DNA of 58,786 bases from Pezizomycotina sp. ARF18 (GCA_002224055.1 AZLU01000097.1:89054-147839), one strand, 5' to 3'. Counted from the first letter of the stretch, positions 37,719 to 50,443 are shown. Translations and numbers: made by a program. Notes: generated from the letters alone by a model not told the origin.

Positions 37719-40700
37719 CTATTTCTTCGTTGTGCCTTTGGCGCCCTTGGTACTTTTCTTTTGTTTGCCTTTGGCTTTGGTACCTAATCGCAGTGTCCAT
37801 GTTAGCAAACTCATTAAGATTCTTGACGGGATCTTGATGAATCTATTTCATACCTTTCTTGGTACCCTTGGTAGTTTTCTTCTTGTCGTCCTGGTAGTCG
37901 CTATCATCCTTATTGTCACTTTCAGCTCCATCGCTCAGGCTCTTATTCCACGATTCGTCGCCCTCGTCCGCGGCTTCGGCGCTTTGGTAGCTTTCCCCTT
38001 CTTGCCCTTCTTTACCTCCGGTTTCTCCTCGGGCTTCTTTTCATATGGCTTCTTCTCCTCGGCTTCTTTTCCTCTTTCTTCTCGGGCTTCTTGTCGTTCT
38101 CTTCTCCACTCTCTTTTCTTCGCCGTTCCCCTCTTCTTCCCCCCCGTCCTGCTGCTGCTGCTCCCATTTCTCGAGGGCTGTAATATCGCCCTCATCCATC
38201 CTCTCGTACACCAAGATGCACGGATGCCTTCCAAAAACATTGTCGTGAAACACATCCGTCTGATCCTCGGTATACTCATCTTCGAGGCCGCCAATGACCA
38301 TTCCCCTGTTTTTGTGATCGGGGGCCTGGCCGTCGTAAAGCCTGTAAGTATTCGGGGTCTCCTTCAGCAAAGTCCGAAAGTGGGAGCCCTGATCCCTACC
38401 GTCATCACTGTTCCGGAAGACACCCCCGACGAACCTATACCGGGTAGTGTCGATGGTGGCCTGGTTCTCGTCGTCGTCACTCGCCCTGACGGTCTCGATG
38501 TTGATGTCCTGGCCGTAGGCGTCTTGGATGGGACGGTCAACACCTGTCCTCTTCCCATTATCGTCGACCGTGATGCCGTACTCGACGGTGACGACGAGCT
38601 GCTTCGGCATCGGGGTGAGGAGCAGATGGACTTGTTGCGGGGCGACGTCAGGATCCTCGTGTTCGTAAGTTCCTCTATATTTTTGCCACCTGGGCCTGCG
38701 CCCTTATGCACCGTAATTTCAGGGACGTATTCCGGGTGGCAGTCGGTGCAGACGAACGCCGCCGCCGTACCCTGGCGGAACTCGCTGCTAACCAGGTCCG
38801 ATATTGTCTCTTCCGCGGTTACCGTGTGGGCAACGCCGATGAAGGATCTCAACGTCTCCACCGGTGCGGCCTCAACCCAGCCCTTCTTGTACATTCCCTC
38901 GTCCTGCGGGATGTGGTTTGTGCCGTCCCTGTCGAACAAGCGGTTGCAGTCCCGGCAGTGTACCTTCAGTATCGTCCGGAAGTTGAAGTTCCCGCACTGT
39001 TTTCTGATCTCCGGCGCGCGCTCTTCGCCAAAAACGTACTTCCAGGCCGCGCGACGTCGATGCCGCCGTCCTGTCCGCCGGTGTTTGGCCTCTCGACCTA
39101 TCGACCTTGTTCGCCCAGTTTTCTTGAACGCGGCGATGCGCTCCTCTTTTCATCGACGTAGTCGGCTTCGTCCTTGGGTCTTCGTCGTCCCGCCTGCTCC
39201 AGTACGTGTGCGCCTCCCAATCCTTCAAACCGGCGACTTCATCCTGCCGCAGTACGCCGAACCAGAACTCCTGCTTGGCTAGTATCCGAGGTACACGGGC
39301 GTCCGGTCCCAATCACGGCCCACCAGCTCCTGAACATCCTCTGCGGGCCTGTGAGGCCGGCTACGTATTCGTCCCACGATGCGTTGCGCGGCTTATCTCC
39401 CTCACGGTAGAACGCGCCGATGTACCTCCCCAGCATGATATCGAATCAATAGCGCAGGACCACCCGCCATCGATCGTGCCATACTCGCTGAGACACCCAG
39501 GGAACGCCGGTACCGCGGAGGACGCCGTCCTCTCCGTTCCTCGCGAATGCCAATCTCCAGACTTATCCACCTCAAAGAAGCAGGCCGGCCGTTTGCACCG
39601 CTAACAGTCTGGTCTTCCGTGCCGTCGGGTATTTCTGCGGATACCCGTTGGTCCCGGCCTCGGCAAGGATAAGCCTTTTGCCATCGCCAGCTTGTTATCG
39701 TTGCTCCGCCGTCTTCTGGACGTTTTCGTCGTAGTATATCCTACCGGTGTTGAATTTCGTATCGGTAACGAGGAGCGGATGGTCATCGGAGAAAGGCGTC
39801 ATGGGAAGTACCATGCGATCGGGGTTTGGTGCGTAGTCTGTATCCGGGATAACAGGCTCCATGGATCATTCGTAACATACGGCTCCCGCTCCATCCGGAT
39901 ATTTTCCGACTTTGACGACTTCGTCGTTTTCGGGTTTTTTCTCCTTTGTAGTATCCGACGTGGGAGTACAGGACATGTTAATCTTGACAGTCGTTCTGGC
40001 AGCAAAGTCGTCGTGCATCCTGAGCATATGTATTTGGTCCATTGTAAGCTCTCTGCATGCCGGTTCCAGTGTTCCAGGGGATGGTGCCTCCGGCACGCCT
40101 CCGGGCCTGTAACCCATGAAGTTTCTCTTACCCGGCGGCTCGAGGACGAGCTTCCATAACATGTTATACTGCCGCTTGGCGATGTACTCCTGCTCACCCT
40201 TATCATCGCCGACTGTTCGAGCGAGTCTAGAGTCTCCGCGTTCACCTTTTTTAAATTCGGTATAGTGTTGCTCGTCGCAGTCTTGTTAAACCCGTTTGAG
40301 GGTATTTCCAGTTATAGGTGATTCTCATGCCCTTGATAATGCCGTCGTTCTCTTCTGGCTCATCATCGACCACCTCCTCTGGGGCTTCCTCTCTTTCCGT
40401 GATAGGATTTGGTTCGCCGCCGCCTTCAGTTTCCTTTAGCTTCTCCTCGGTAACTTTCGTAATTTCCACAGTATTGTCCTTCTTAGCCGTAGCCTTCTTG
40501 GTAGTGGCAGGCTTGGTCGTTTTCTTAGCTGTTTTGCCCTTATTTTTTTGTACCGATAGCGCGAGACGCTTCGGACTCTGAGACGAGTTTACTCTTCGTC
40601 GTCATCAATCCTACAATCCTCAAGGTGCTTTCTCTTCTTCGTGGTTGGTGTAGTAATAACATCTTCGATCGGTTCGTCTCTGTCCTCGTCAGCTTCGACT

Positions 40701-41245
40701 TTTATATGCTCTGAACCGAACTCCTCTGTATCCGTTTCCGCAGAATTTTCCGCAAGCTTAAAAAGCTTCTGTCGTTTCGGCGCAGGTTCCTCTTCGAGCT
40801 CCTCAGTGGAGTCAGCGATAACAACAGGCTCGGCGCCTTTTTTCCTTTCCCAGGGGGGTCATTTTCTTCGCAACAGGATTGGCGTTTTTCCTCTTCTTTG
40901 GTATGACAGGAGTAGGTGGAGGAGTCGGCTCTTTTTCAGGTACCTCTACAGCGATAGTTTCTTGGGCGGTAGTACCGCTTTCTTCGTCACGGCTCTAGTC
41001 CTTGCCTTTGGAACTTTTTGAATGATGGGAGGAGTGGGTTCTTTTTCGGGTTCTTCCTCTACGATAGGAGTTTCGTTAACAACAGCGGCCGCTTTCCCCC
41101 CAGCCGCCCTCGTCCTCGCCTTTGGAACTTGTTCAGATTCGGAATCTGGTTGCTGTTCTGGAGATTTTGTCTTTGCGGCTGCCTTCGCTCGTGTCGTTCT
41201 AGCATTCTGAGCCAGTGCTTTTCGAGTACCTCTTTTTGGAGGCAT
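37719..41245 (-). CDS. USP-like cysteine peptidase family, paralogue C (frame-interrupted)
   Basis: It starts at the ATG at 41245 (MPPKRGTRKALAQ), with a Lys/Ala- and Glu/Pro-rich N-terminus like that of paralogue B. IIKGMRITYNWKYPQTG (about 40330) and LWKLVLEPPGKRNF (about 40160) lead to MRMHDDFAARTTVKINM (about 40010). Next are DGTEDQTVSGANGRPA, the Cys box GWSCAIDS (Cys codon 39456-39454), MLGRYIGAFYREGDKP and GLTGPQRMFR. Two CxxC pairs (first codons 38957 and 38750) are 69 codons apart. MPKQLVVTVEY and the His box QGSHFRTLLKE (His 38382-38380) follow, with Asp in YRLYDG 16 residues on. RHPCILVYERMDEGD is close to the paralogue A end LPVLVIYERVDEG. The Lys-rich tail is split by a clean intron (37784-37853, branch GCTAAC) and ends TTKK at 37719. 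The architecture matches a USP-type deubiquitinase with zinc finger; activity is inferred. Several one-base frame changes are present. Confidence 0.65.
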
Positions 41246-42682
41246 GACGATGACTGATACTGCTAAATATTTGCAGCTTTTACTTGCCTAAGTGGGCTTG
41301 AATTGCGTAGAAGCTGGAAGAAGGTTTAGAGAGGTGATACAATCTTACTATACGTTATAAAGATGAGTTAACAACGATGATAGCGTGTGCGTGTATTTTT
41401 AGCTTTCAGAGGAGTAGGGTTTTTGGCTGAGCTCGAGGGTGATGGAGTTGAGAAATTATCGCACGAAAATCAGCTGAAAAAAAAAAGGATAGACAAATTT
41501 GGTCTACAAAGATTGGGAGGAATCACAGTACTTATGCCATCCAAACTCGTATATCGCAAAATCCAGATAAAATCGAGAAGTCCTGTGTTCCTAGAAGACA
41601 TAGACTTGGAATTTCGAGGGGACATTTTACGTGGGAACAAGAAGACGCTCGATGGCTTTTGAAAAATTAATTTTATAGCACACGATTCTGTCCACATCGA
41701 TATCGTGAAACAAAATATTTTCAAAAAGTCATTTTAATTGGGTTATAGAACACAGAGCTCACATATGTGAGATGACGCTTCTTCGTCCATGGCTGCTTTT
41801 GTTTCGTATTTCCAGCATTCAGATAATATGCAGAAGTGAATGTGTTTTGATGTTTCGTTTACTGACCGTTTATTGTGATATACGAGTAAAGAAACAAAAT
41901 TTAGTTTAATTTCCCCGGTGAAGCTACGACGTCAGACGTTTACAGGAAGCAAAAATGGAGTTTATGTCTCATCGTGGAATGCTCTATCACATAGAGCCTT
42001 TCCTCGAATACCTTTCCAGACCCAAAGTGCTCACGTAGAAACATAAAGTAGGCGTCTGATGTGAAACTTTCATCGGCTACTTCATTATTTTTAGCTAACT
42101 ATCTAAGTGCGCTTCCAAGCGGACCATGCTCTAATGGCTCTTTGGCGTCCTCCTACGCTTCCTAAAAACCTACTTCACGTTGGAGTTCCAAAAGATGTTG
42201 AGCAGCGTTCAATGTACTGATACACTCAAACGAAACGGAATCTGAATTTGACATCCCGTGATATAACAAAGCAGACAAAAAGTACTTGAGGTGCTCATTG
42301 ACACAAAACTACGTTTGCGTTTCGTTAATGTTAACAAATGAATGTCTAGGCCATCACGTTTCTCCAGCCATCAGTCTCATGTTTTTCGAAAGCCTATTCG
42401 CTTGCTTGCGACATGATTGCGCACTCGCTACTAGATCTTCAAAAGTTTCTTTCATCAAAGAGTTTTATGTTGGGACTAGAAATTGGTATTAGCAGAGCAT
42501 TCTGAGATCAGTAGCTTGATAGAATCCTGATGATGCGACAATATCAATAGCTAGGCAGAATGACCGAAGTCCCGTTTCATATTCGCGCCATGTCGAATGA
42601 GCTGAAGGATTTGATTCCATTTCCCCTAATTTATTAGGCAGTTAGACGTTTTGGATTTCTTTCGGACTTCACATAGCAAAGG

Positions 42683-42708
42683 AAAAAAAAAAAAAAAAGG
42701 GGGGGGGA
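42683..42708. repeat. Poly-A tract joined to a poly-G tract
   Basis: About 16 A are followed directly by about 9 G. The exact lengths would be unreliable in an indel-prone assembly. Confidence 0.8.
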
Positions 42709-45700
42709 GCCCTAGCGAAAGTAGTGATAAAAATTCACCAAGTCCTGCTAATTTTTTCTTCCCTTCGTTTACCACAGTAATCAACGAAACCCACTACTCA
42801 AGCAAATTCAAACAAACAATAATAAATCAACGCCAAACGATGAGCTCTCATCCCGTTATCAATGCTCAATGCTATCACAGCTTAATTTACCAGGAAGCCT
42901 GGATCAACCTACGTGGATCGCGTATGGAGTGTGTAACAAGCCTTAATGGCGGCAAACATGGATGAATATATTTTAGACTTTAAATCTGGACATTATAGAA
43001 TCACATTTACTGATTATTAACAAAATCCTGAGAAGCTCAGGAACTGAAAAACGCATAGCAAAAGATACCTATCAAAGGGCCACGAGAAATAGCTTACTAC
43101 TACGCTGATGAATTCCTGGACCTATTTTATACCCAGACGTTCCATACCATCGCATTATGAATTATAGTATCTAACTAAAGAAAGAGAGTTCTTCTCAGAA
43201 TCAGATAAAAACAACTGCTACCTATAGTCGTGCCGACTTCATACCGCAATGAACAGGTAGGGTTAATTCAGAATCATATGATACTTATAGGCATAACCCA
43301 ACGATACTTAAATATATTCTGCCATCTCAGGATAACCAAAACTTATGGAAGGTATTAATTCAGAGCACAAAAAGAGATAAGGTATGGAATACACAATCCG
43401 CATACTTATCTAACTAATATTAACAGAGGCCTACGTTATATAATTCCCTTTCGTTGGACGCTCGTAGGACAACGCCTCTAAAGGATCTCTCTGGGTAGCT
43501 TTGAGTACTAAGGACAACAACGTGCCCAGTCTCGGCGGACGGTAGCAATTATAATGGACTAACATTCTACACTGCGCTTTCACGACTCGTCTGCTATTAA
43601 CGTAAGGAGCTCTCGTCATCGAAGATTCGGATATGATAATAGCCATGCTTTGATCTTAGACCAAGGATGTTCGGGCTATAAAATAAATAGAACAACTTAG
43701 TATCTAGACATCATTCGAGTCTTTGGAACCAAATACGTTCTACTAAACACAAAATCCGATTCCTATTGATAAGTATGTACTTCCACGGTGTCAAGAAGAG
43801 TAATAAACATACGGTACTCGTTCCAAGTAGTAATTAAGCTTTATACAAGCAATTACGAAATTATGCGTATTTTCAGGCTCTTACAATGGGACACGCGAAG
43901 ATCGAATACAACGAAACATATGAGACTTTCAGTGCGTAAGCTCATTAAGGTTTAGAGCCCTCGTCGATAGTTAAGGGTGAGGTAAGACGAGAGACACGTG
44001 AAACGCAAACTTTTCCAAAAGATGGATATTAGCTATTTTGGAAGCAAGCGTCGTCCCTCATCAACATTGTTTATAAATGAGTGTTTCAAACCCCGAGCTC
44101 GCGGCCGATATGAAAGTTCCCTTGGCCAGCTTGAGGATGCGTGCTTATGGATACGTCAAGAGCAGTACGTTTACAAACCATCACGGTAACTAATGATAAC
44201 CGGAAGAGGACGAGGTCTTAATTTATACCAAAATGATGAGATCGGAGCAAGAGTAGCGCAACCGAAGGTACCACATTTTCTATAACCGCGACAGATTTCT
44301 CGATGTTATATATATCATGAATCGTAGACATTGAGAATCTCTACTGATAAAAGCGCGAAGGGTAGGTGAAACGGCATAGTCGGCAATGTTAAGGCACGTC
44401 GCACTCGATATCGGTCATCAATACGCTTTCGGCTTAGTTATGAAGAGTTTATCATCGATCTAGAGTACCTGATCGGCACACCTGGATAAAAGATCCAACC
44501 AGACTGCCACAGCGAATTGAATCTTCCGGACCTGAAGAAAGGTTTCATATCCGTCTGAACAAATTTGCGTCGAACTGCGAAAGAACGGATCATGGAATCC
44601 TATTTCGACTTCTACATCTCATAGCAATGGACCTTACGCTACGGGATAATGAGTACGCATGAGAGCCGTCTCAGGATACGTAAGGATGGGCCTAGAGTCC
44701 TAAACGTGCCACGATTCGGGGTGATGATGATCTGCAGCAACAGTCATTCTATATTCAACCCTACTGAAAATCAGGTTGTAAGAGCTCCTCACGCGTTATA
44801 TGGCTTCTCTTTGCCCTGCTGTATCACTAAATGCAAGAAAACCAAGGCAGTCAAATACGGTCGTAGTTCGTTGTTACATTACAGTACAACTACAAGCTTT
44901 CAATTAAGCATACTCTCATGAAGTCTTATGTCCGCGCTTCCCCCGCAGGTTACAATTGGGAGGCTCGGGATTTTCCTCATAGGGTTATGATTGGTCACAC
45001 GTTACAGCCATAAACTTTGAACCACCAAACGATTTTAGGCTCTACCTACAAATCATATTGAGTCAACTCACACGTAAGAAACGCCGCGAATAGAATACGG
45101 CGCTCACAGACGTGATACGCTGAGAAGTTTCCCAAGACGCTTCAAAATATCTGAAGGCAGATAACCAACGAGCATATTTATTTCCAAGCTCGCTAAGCTC
45201 ATAACCAAAAAGCATGTAGGGTATATCATGATATTGAAACGTAATCCACCTTAGATCGAGAGGAAACATAGGTTAATAGACCAGGACAGAACAATCCAGA
45301 GGATATCAGTAAAGACGGCCAAAAGAGACGACGTAGAACAGCGAGATTTACTAATCGTTAAGCCAAACTTGGGTTTTCTTCACGCGATTTTTGAGCGTAT
45401 GGAAGTTCTCAAGTGAAATGAATCGCCACAAACTGAATGTTGATGCTTGCAATAGACCAAGACGTCGCTTAACGCTATGACACATTTCAATGGGCGCTCA
45501 AAATACGGGGAATTCGAAAAGCATAAATTAAATCAGACGGATATTGGCTACATTCCTGAAGAATGTAGAACAGCGAGAACCATCTGAGCGAACGCTATCT
45601 CTTCACAACGATATGCTCATGATTTACAGGCTTTTTTCAAGAAAAGAACAATAGCATTGTACCGGAGATTTCCGCGACTAGCCGTCATACTGAATTCACA

Positions 45701-48700
45701 TTATTATTATTCTGCTTAGTGACCAGCGGATCATCATAATCTAAACTCTCGACGAAGATTTCCAGGCATATGTTCAGTTCATCTTGAAGAACTCTCGTAG
45801 ATATATGTGACGATTTCCGGATGACTACGAGAAGTAAAGCAGAATACCCAGTGAGATATCTTGCAGATCATAGCTGTAGGCCGGCGCCTGATTAACAATC
45901 GGAAGTTATTAGAGGGTAGTAGTTCTCAGGAAGCCGATATGAGCACCCACCGATTTTAGCGTCTTCTCAACTCAAGTCGGCTGAACTTCCAGAGAACTAT
46001 GTTACAAGCACTTCTAATATTTTAGATCGCCATAGTCGACCCGTTTATGTTTCTTCAGAACGGAAACGGATAAATCGTCTACCAGTAACTTCCCAGAATA
46101 CCCAAAACGCTGTAACGTATACCAGTAACCAGGCAGAAATTCAACTATAAAGATTTGAAACAGGATGAGGGGCTTAGATGATGGCAATAGGAATACCGAT
46201 AGATCAATAAGCAAGCACGGAAGAAAACCGGCTGCAAAGGGTCTTCCGAAGAGTGTCAATGTTCTGATAACATTCCACGAGCAACTAGACTTCTACTGTA
46301 GTCGATCCTACGCCGTTGAAAGTATAGAACAGGACGGAAATTCTCTTATACTGTTAAACATTCGTCCCTTCGATACTCTCCCATACTTTCTGAAAATAAA
46401 GATTACATATTTAAGGACGTCTGCTCATAAGTCTAAATATGACCATGGCCTCTTCTTGTGATTATGATTGGTTCAATTAGGATCCTATACACAATAAGTA
46501 ATATTCGAGTAGCAGAGAAGAGAAGCTACCTGTTGAAGCCTACCGATAATCTGTAGAGGAACGTAGACTCTAGCGTCTGGAGTTACGAGGATCGTCCGAT
46601 ATTTGCAAAGCCGCTTAATGGACTCAGTCCTTTCTGATCCGTCCCATAGGGATGCAATGGCATTTAATACTCCTGCAACTATATACGGTTCACAAAACGG
46701 ACGCCAGATAGCAAAAAAAACAAACAAGACGCTAAATACATGGTGTAACTAAAAAGTTCGGTACTACTCTAATTTCCAAAAATCCCTCCTCTGATAAGGA
46801 AACCGCCCTAGACAATTCTTTTCAACGTTGAATTCAAACTTTGGAAGGAGGGTGCGAACCGTGGCTGTTCATAGATGTGATTATCAGGGAAAGGTGCCAT
46901 AATTCATAGTCAGCACAAAGACAAAGTGTTTTCAGAGCGCTTGATGTCCGACTTTCTTCGTGCAAATGTGAGACTACCAAAACGTATAAGCGCCTGCTCT
47001 ATATCATAAAATCATAAATTAAAAAAGACGGACAACTTAGCATTCATAAAATTCTAGTTAGGGTTTCAAAGGTCTCATAGATTGCGAATTGCCTGCCTGT
47101 GCAATCCGCTTTAACAAACCAGTAACTGTAAAAGAGGCGGGCGGGGCATAAGAATCATCTTAGAGCAAAAACTGGCGAGATATACCTCGAGAAAGAATCT
47201 ACAGACGTTTCCGGTATTTCTTACTGGTAATCTAAGGAGCCGCACAAAGATAAGAATTTTATGCGGCGCAGTTGATAGGGACAGAGTGGTTTCGCGCTCC
47301 ACAAGTCAATTTACAAACGACGTGCAACCCTATCGGCCTCAAGATATACTCACACGAAGCCGATCGTATACACAAACGCAACAGTGCCATGCAGAAACCC
47401 GCCACATATCATAAGACCGTTTCGGTATCGGAATTTGGTTTATACATAATATTCGCAAATTAGGTCTTACTAAAGGCCCAGGGGCACATCGCGCTCGAAA
47501 GGACTCATATAAACTGGGTAACTAGTCTCTAGTATTATAGTACTCGATATCTACCGAATGAATTATTATTCGGCTTCGTCAACATTCATAAAACAACGAC
47601 ACCGAGAGAAAGAATCATAAGTTCTCTGAAATTTTACGTAGGCCGAAGGAGGCAGCCATACCATCACGTCATGTGCGAATTACAAAATATAACCATATAG
47701 CAATGGAACGCTCGAGCAACGATAGAAACGAAAGCACAATAGGACACCCTTCTTATGTGAGTAATGGTATATGTGGCAGGAGGGGTTTCAGACGCGATTA
47801 TATTGTTTCTCCTGTCATAATGAAGAAATAAAACTTCTTCTTTATTACGACGGGGTCTATCTGGTCCAAAAAGAAATCCAAAAGGATACGTATGATCATC
47901 TCGACAAATGTCATACGCTAAAGCCCTGAAGCCATCTATAGCGTATCATACTCCTGGACTGTTGGGCTAGCACTGCCGCCTAATGTTTGGAAAAGAACAC
48001 CATGATATTCAACCCACCCTGTATTCTGCCCATAGTGCCGTAGTGGCTGGCGTTCGACGAGCATGAAGCGTAAAAGAACACGAAGGTACCATAACAAAAG
48101 CGAAGCGACAGTATGGCTGTGAAAATGCACGGAGTCGCTACGAATTCATTTGACAGATTTCCATGTGGGACCAGAGCTTCGAGAGTCAAATTAATTTAGA
48201 CCTTTCTTTTGATTTCATACTTACCCCATAATGTTACCGCGCGGACCGTTAGCTTTTTTATGGCGCGTGTGGTGATCCCAGCCAGGGTGATAAATTCTTC
48301 TCGGGAAGGGATTATCTTGATAATATTTGGACCAAATACACGCCCGCCGCTTCATAGCTTGTACAGGGAAATGGAGTCATCGCAAGCCGCCTTACTCAAA
48401 TTCACGGGAAATGGGAGATGCAGCACATATGACCCCTCCGCTTCATGTGCTAGGATCAGGATCGCAAGATCGATGGAGACAGAATGCTCAGCCAGAGAAG
48501 ATTGTCGTCCAGGATATCAAAACGCTGCACAATTGTGTCCTCCTCGCCTGTGGGGTTCACGTCAAACAGTATTACTGGGTTGTGGGAAGCCGGAGCTCCG
48601 TAGTCGTCATCTTGAAGCGGCAGTCGATTCGGTCCGTACTTCAAAAAAAAAAAAACCCGAAGCGCCTCCATACTCGTAAGTCTTGAGAGAAAGCCAGAAC

Positions 48701-49131
48701 AAAGATATGAGGTTCTTTAGTTCTCTCAGCCAACGACGATAGAGCGACCGCTCACCACACGAATTCAATACACAAATCTCTGAGCTTTTTTCAGACCTAT
48801 GGATATTCGTATGAAGATTAAATTTGTCGAGCCCATAACTCGACCTTTAAACACTTTTAAGGCACTTACAGGGACAGTCGGGCTTACACGGGATATTATT
48901 CCAAGGATGTAAATGGGGATCGGATTTACAAAATCGTATACTTTAAGCGGAGCAATATATCTGGATCGAGGCGGGTTTAGTGGATTACCATTCGCGTGAT
49001 ATCGAACGTGGATACTGGAGCTCTTACCGGTATACTATCGCTTAGAGAACATAGAAGGAAAACTTAAGTGAAGTGCTGATAGACCGATCTTAAGCGAACG
49101 GGAGCTGAAAAAGCTCGAGGATATTGTTATC

Positions 49132-49229
49132 TTTTTTTTTTTTTTTTTTTTTTTTTTTTCCAAGGCCGACTCTTCTACAAACTGAACGTAGGGGATTAGG
49201 ATCATTGACAAAAAAAAAAAAAAAAAAAA
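49132..49229. repeat. Long T tract and A tract facing each other (potential hairpin)
   Basis: 28 T (49132-49159) and 20 A (49210-49229) flank a 50-base spacer. The two tracts can pair as the stem of a hairpin. The spacer itself has no visible coding or repeat motif. Confidence 0.85.
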
Positions 49230-49761
49230 GTCTCCAGCACAGCAAGGGAGGATATCAGGCGTCGTTTCATCCATGCATAGGTATTGGTAGATGTGAAACC
49301 AACAAGAAATCCTACTGGAAAATCAAACAATCGTTTATATTGCGAAGCGTGGCTTAAGTTCCGGATATTATCAGATTTTTTTGTTTTTTTGGGAATGATG
49401 TATATCGCGGCAATAAGCTCATTATTACTTAAATATTCCGTACAGTATGAAAATAAATCAGGAAATCTTCACATTCTCCTCCAATGCCTTTCAATGTGCC
49501 AAATTCACGCCGAGAACTGCAGATCGCCGCCCAAGAGCACAATGCTGATTTGATGTGTTGCTATGATCTGTTGAAATCCGATTCCAATAGACTTACTTGT
49601 ATATGGTTTTCCCTTTCTCTTTTTGTTTTTTTTTTTTCGTGCGTCTATCATTGGAAATTGTATACCCGTTTACTATCACTTAACAAAATCAAAGTTCTTT
49701 CCTAGAAATTTATAGCATTGTGTGCTTTAATAATTCCTCTAGTAACAGCTCTGAAACCAAA

Positions 49762-50377
49762 ATGAAGATTTTCGCCGAGCTGCTATTATTCGCCGGCCTT
49801 GTCACCGCAACAAAGCAATTCCATGTTCGCAGGACGACGATACTATTGGGCTAGTAAGCATCCTCTACTAGCTATTCTTTCCCATTAAAGCATCCGCTAA
49901 CACCCTTCTATTTAGACTGACAAACGACACCTCCGTCTGCGTCCGAACTTCATCTGCGTGCTCCGAACCCCAATCACTCCGTAGACGATTTAGGTTACAG
50001 AAAATGCGTGCCAAACCGCCTCCTCTCCTCCTCCTCCTCCGCCTCCACCTCCACACCCCGAAGCCGACACGCGAACCTACACCTTTCCTAAGGCTCCGGC
50101 GATGACTCAGACTAGCTCCCAGACCTCGAGTACCCAGTCGTCGAGTTCGTCCCATTCCAGTTTGCATGCATAAGCCTCATTCATCAAGTGTTCACCATCC
50201 CAGTTCCCAAACGACTGCAAAACGTGCCACACTACTCTTCAACAGTCTAATCCGGGAAATCCTACCGTGCTTGCCTTCGAAAAGTCTTCAACCGTGCTTA
50301 TGTTTACGCAGATTGCTACCACTTATGTTTATGTTCATACCACGAAAGCCCAGACTACTGTATATGTACCTGTTTAG
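49762..50377 (+). CDS. Small secreted Cys-containing, Ser/Thr-rich protein (frame-interrupted)
   Basis: The ATG at 49762 opens a signal peptide (MKIFAELLLFAGLVTA). Other frames then give IPCSQDDDTIGL, a good intron (49854-49915, GTAAGC...CTAAC...TTTAG), and NDTSVCVRTSSACSEPQS. These are followed by RKCVPNRLLSSSSSASTST, a Pro/Thr-rich linker and MTQTSSQTSSTQSSSSSHSS. The end has paired cysteines (FIKCSPSQFPNDCKTCHTTL) and a Thr/Val/Tyr-rich C-terminus (TTYVYVHTTKAQTTVYVPV) with a TAG at 50375-50377. This is the make-up of a fungal cell-wall or small secreted protein; an effector role is possible but not shown. No clear GPI signal is visible. Several one-base frame changes must be accepted to read it. 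Confidence 0.55.
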
Positions 50378-50412
50378 TCCTTGAACTTATTCTTTCTTGT
50401 TTCTTTCTTGTT

Positions 50413-50414
<2 letters not shown>

Positions 50415-50443
<29 letters not shown>
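50415..50443. repeat. Poly-T tract of 29 T, preceded by TTTCTTG repeats, followed by GGAA
   Basis: Two TTTCTTG-like units lead into the T run, which ends in GGAAGCA. It lies 38 bases after the stop of the secreted-protein gene. Confidence 0.9.

Larger units (their letters stand above)
41250..49750. other. Gene-poor A-rich stretch
   Basis: There is no recognisable gene on either strand across 8.5 kb. On the + strand A clearly exceeds T from about 42 to 48 kb, the opposite of the left end of the window. Open frames are all short. The two longest (41387-41662 + and 42651-42965 +) lack motifs, and the second starts in an A/G homopolymer. It is probably decayed repeat DNA. Confidence 0.5.

Noticed and set aside
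37732-39282. A 516-codon + strand open frame, the longest in the window
   Set aside because: It is antisense to paralogue C. Its Ser/Phe/Leu-rich stretches mirror Glu/Lys-rich coding sequence, and the conserved family boxes are on the minus strand.
42651-42965. A 104-codon + strand open frame with a Lys- and Gly-rich start
   Set aside because: The start is translated from the A/G homopolymer at 42683-42708 and the rest has no motif; it lies in a gene-poor A-rich arm.
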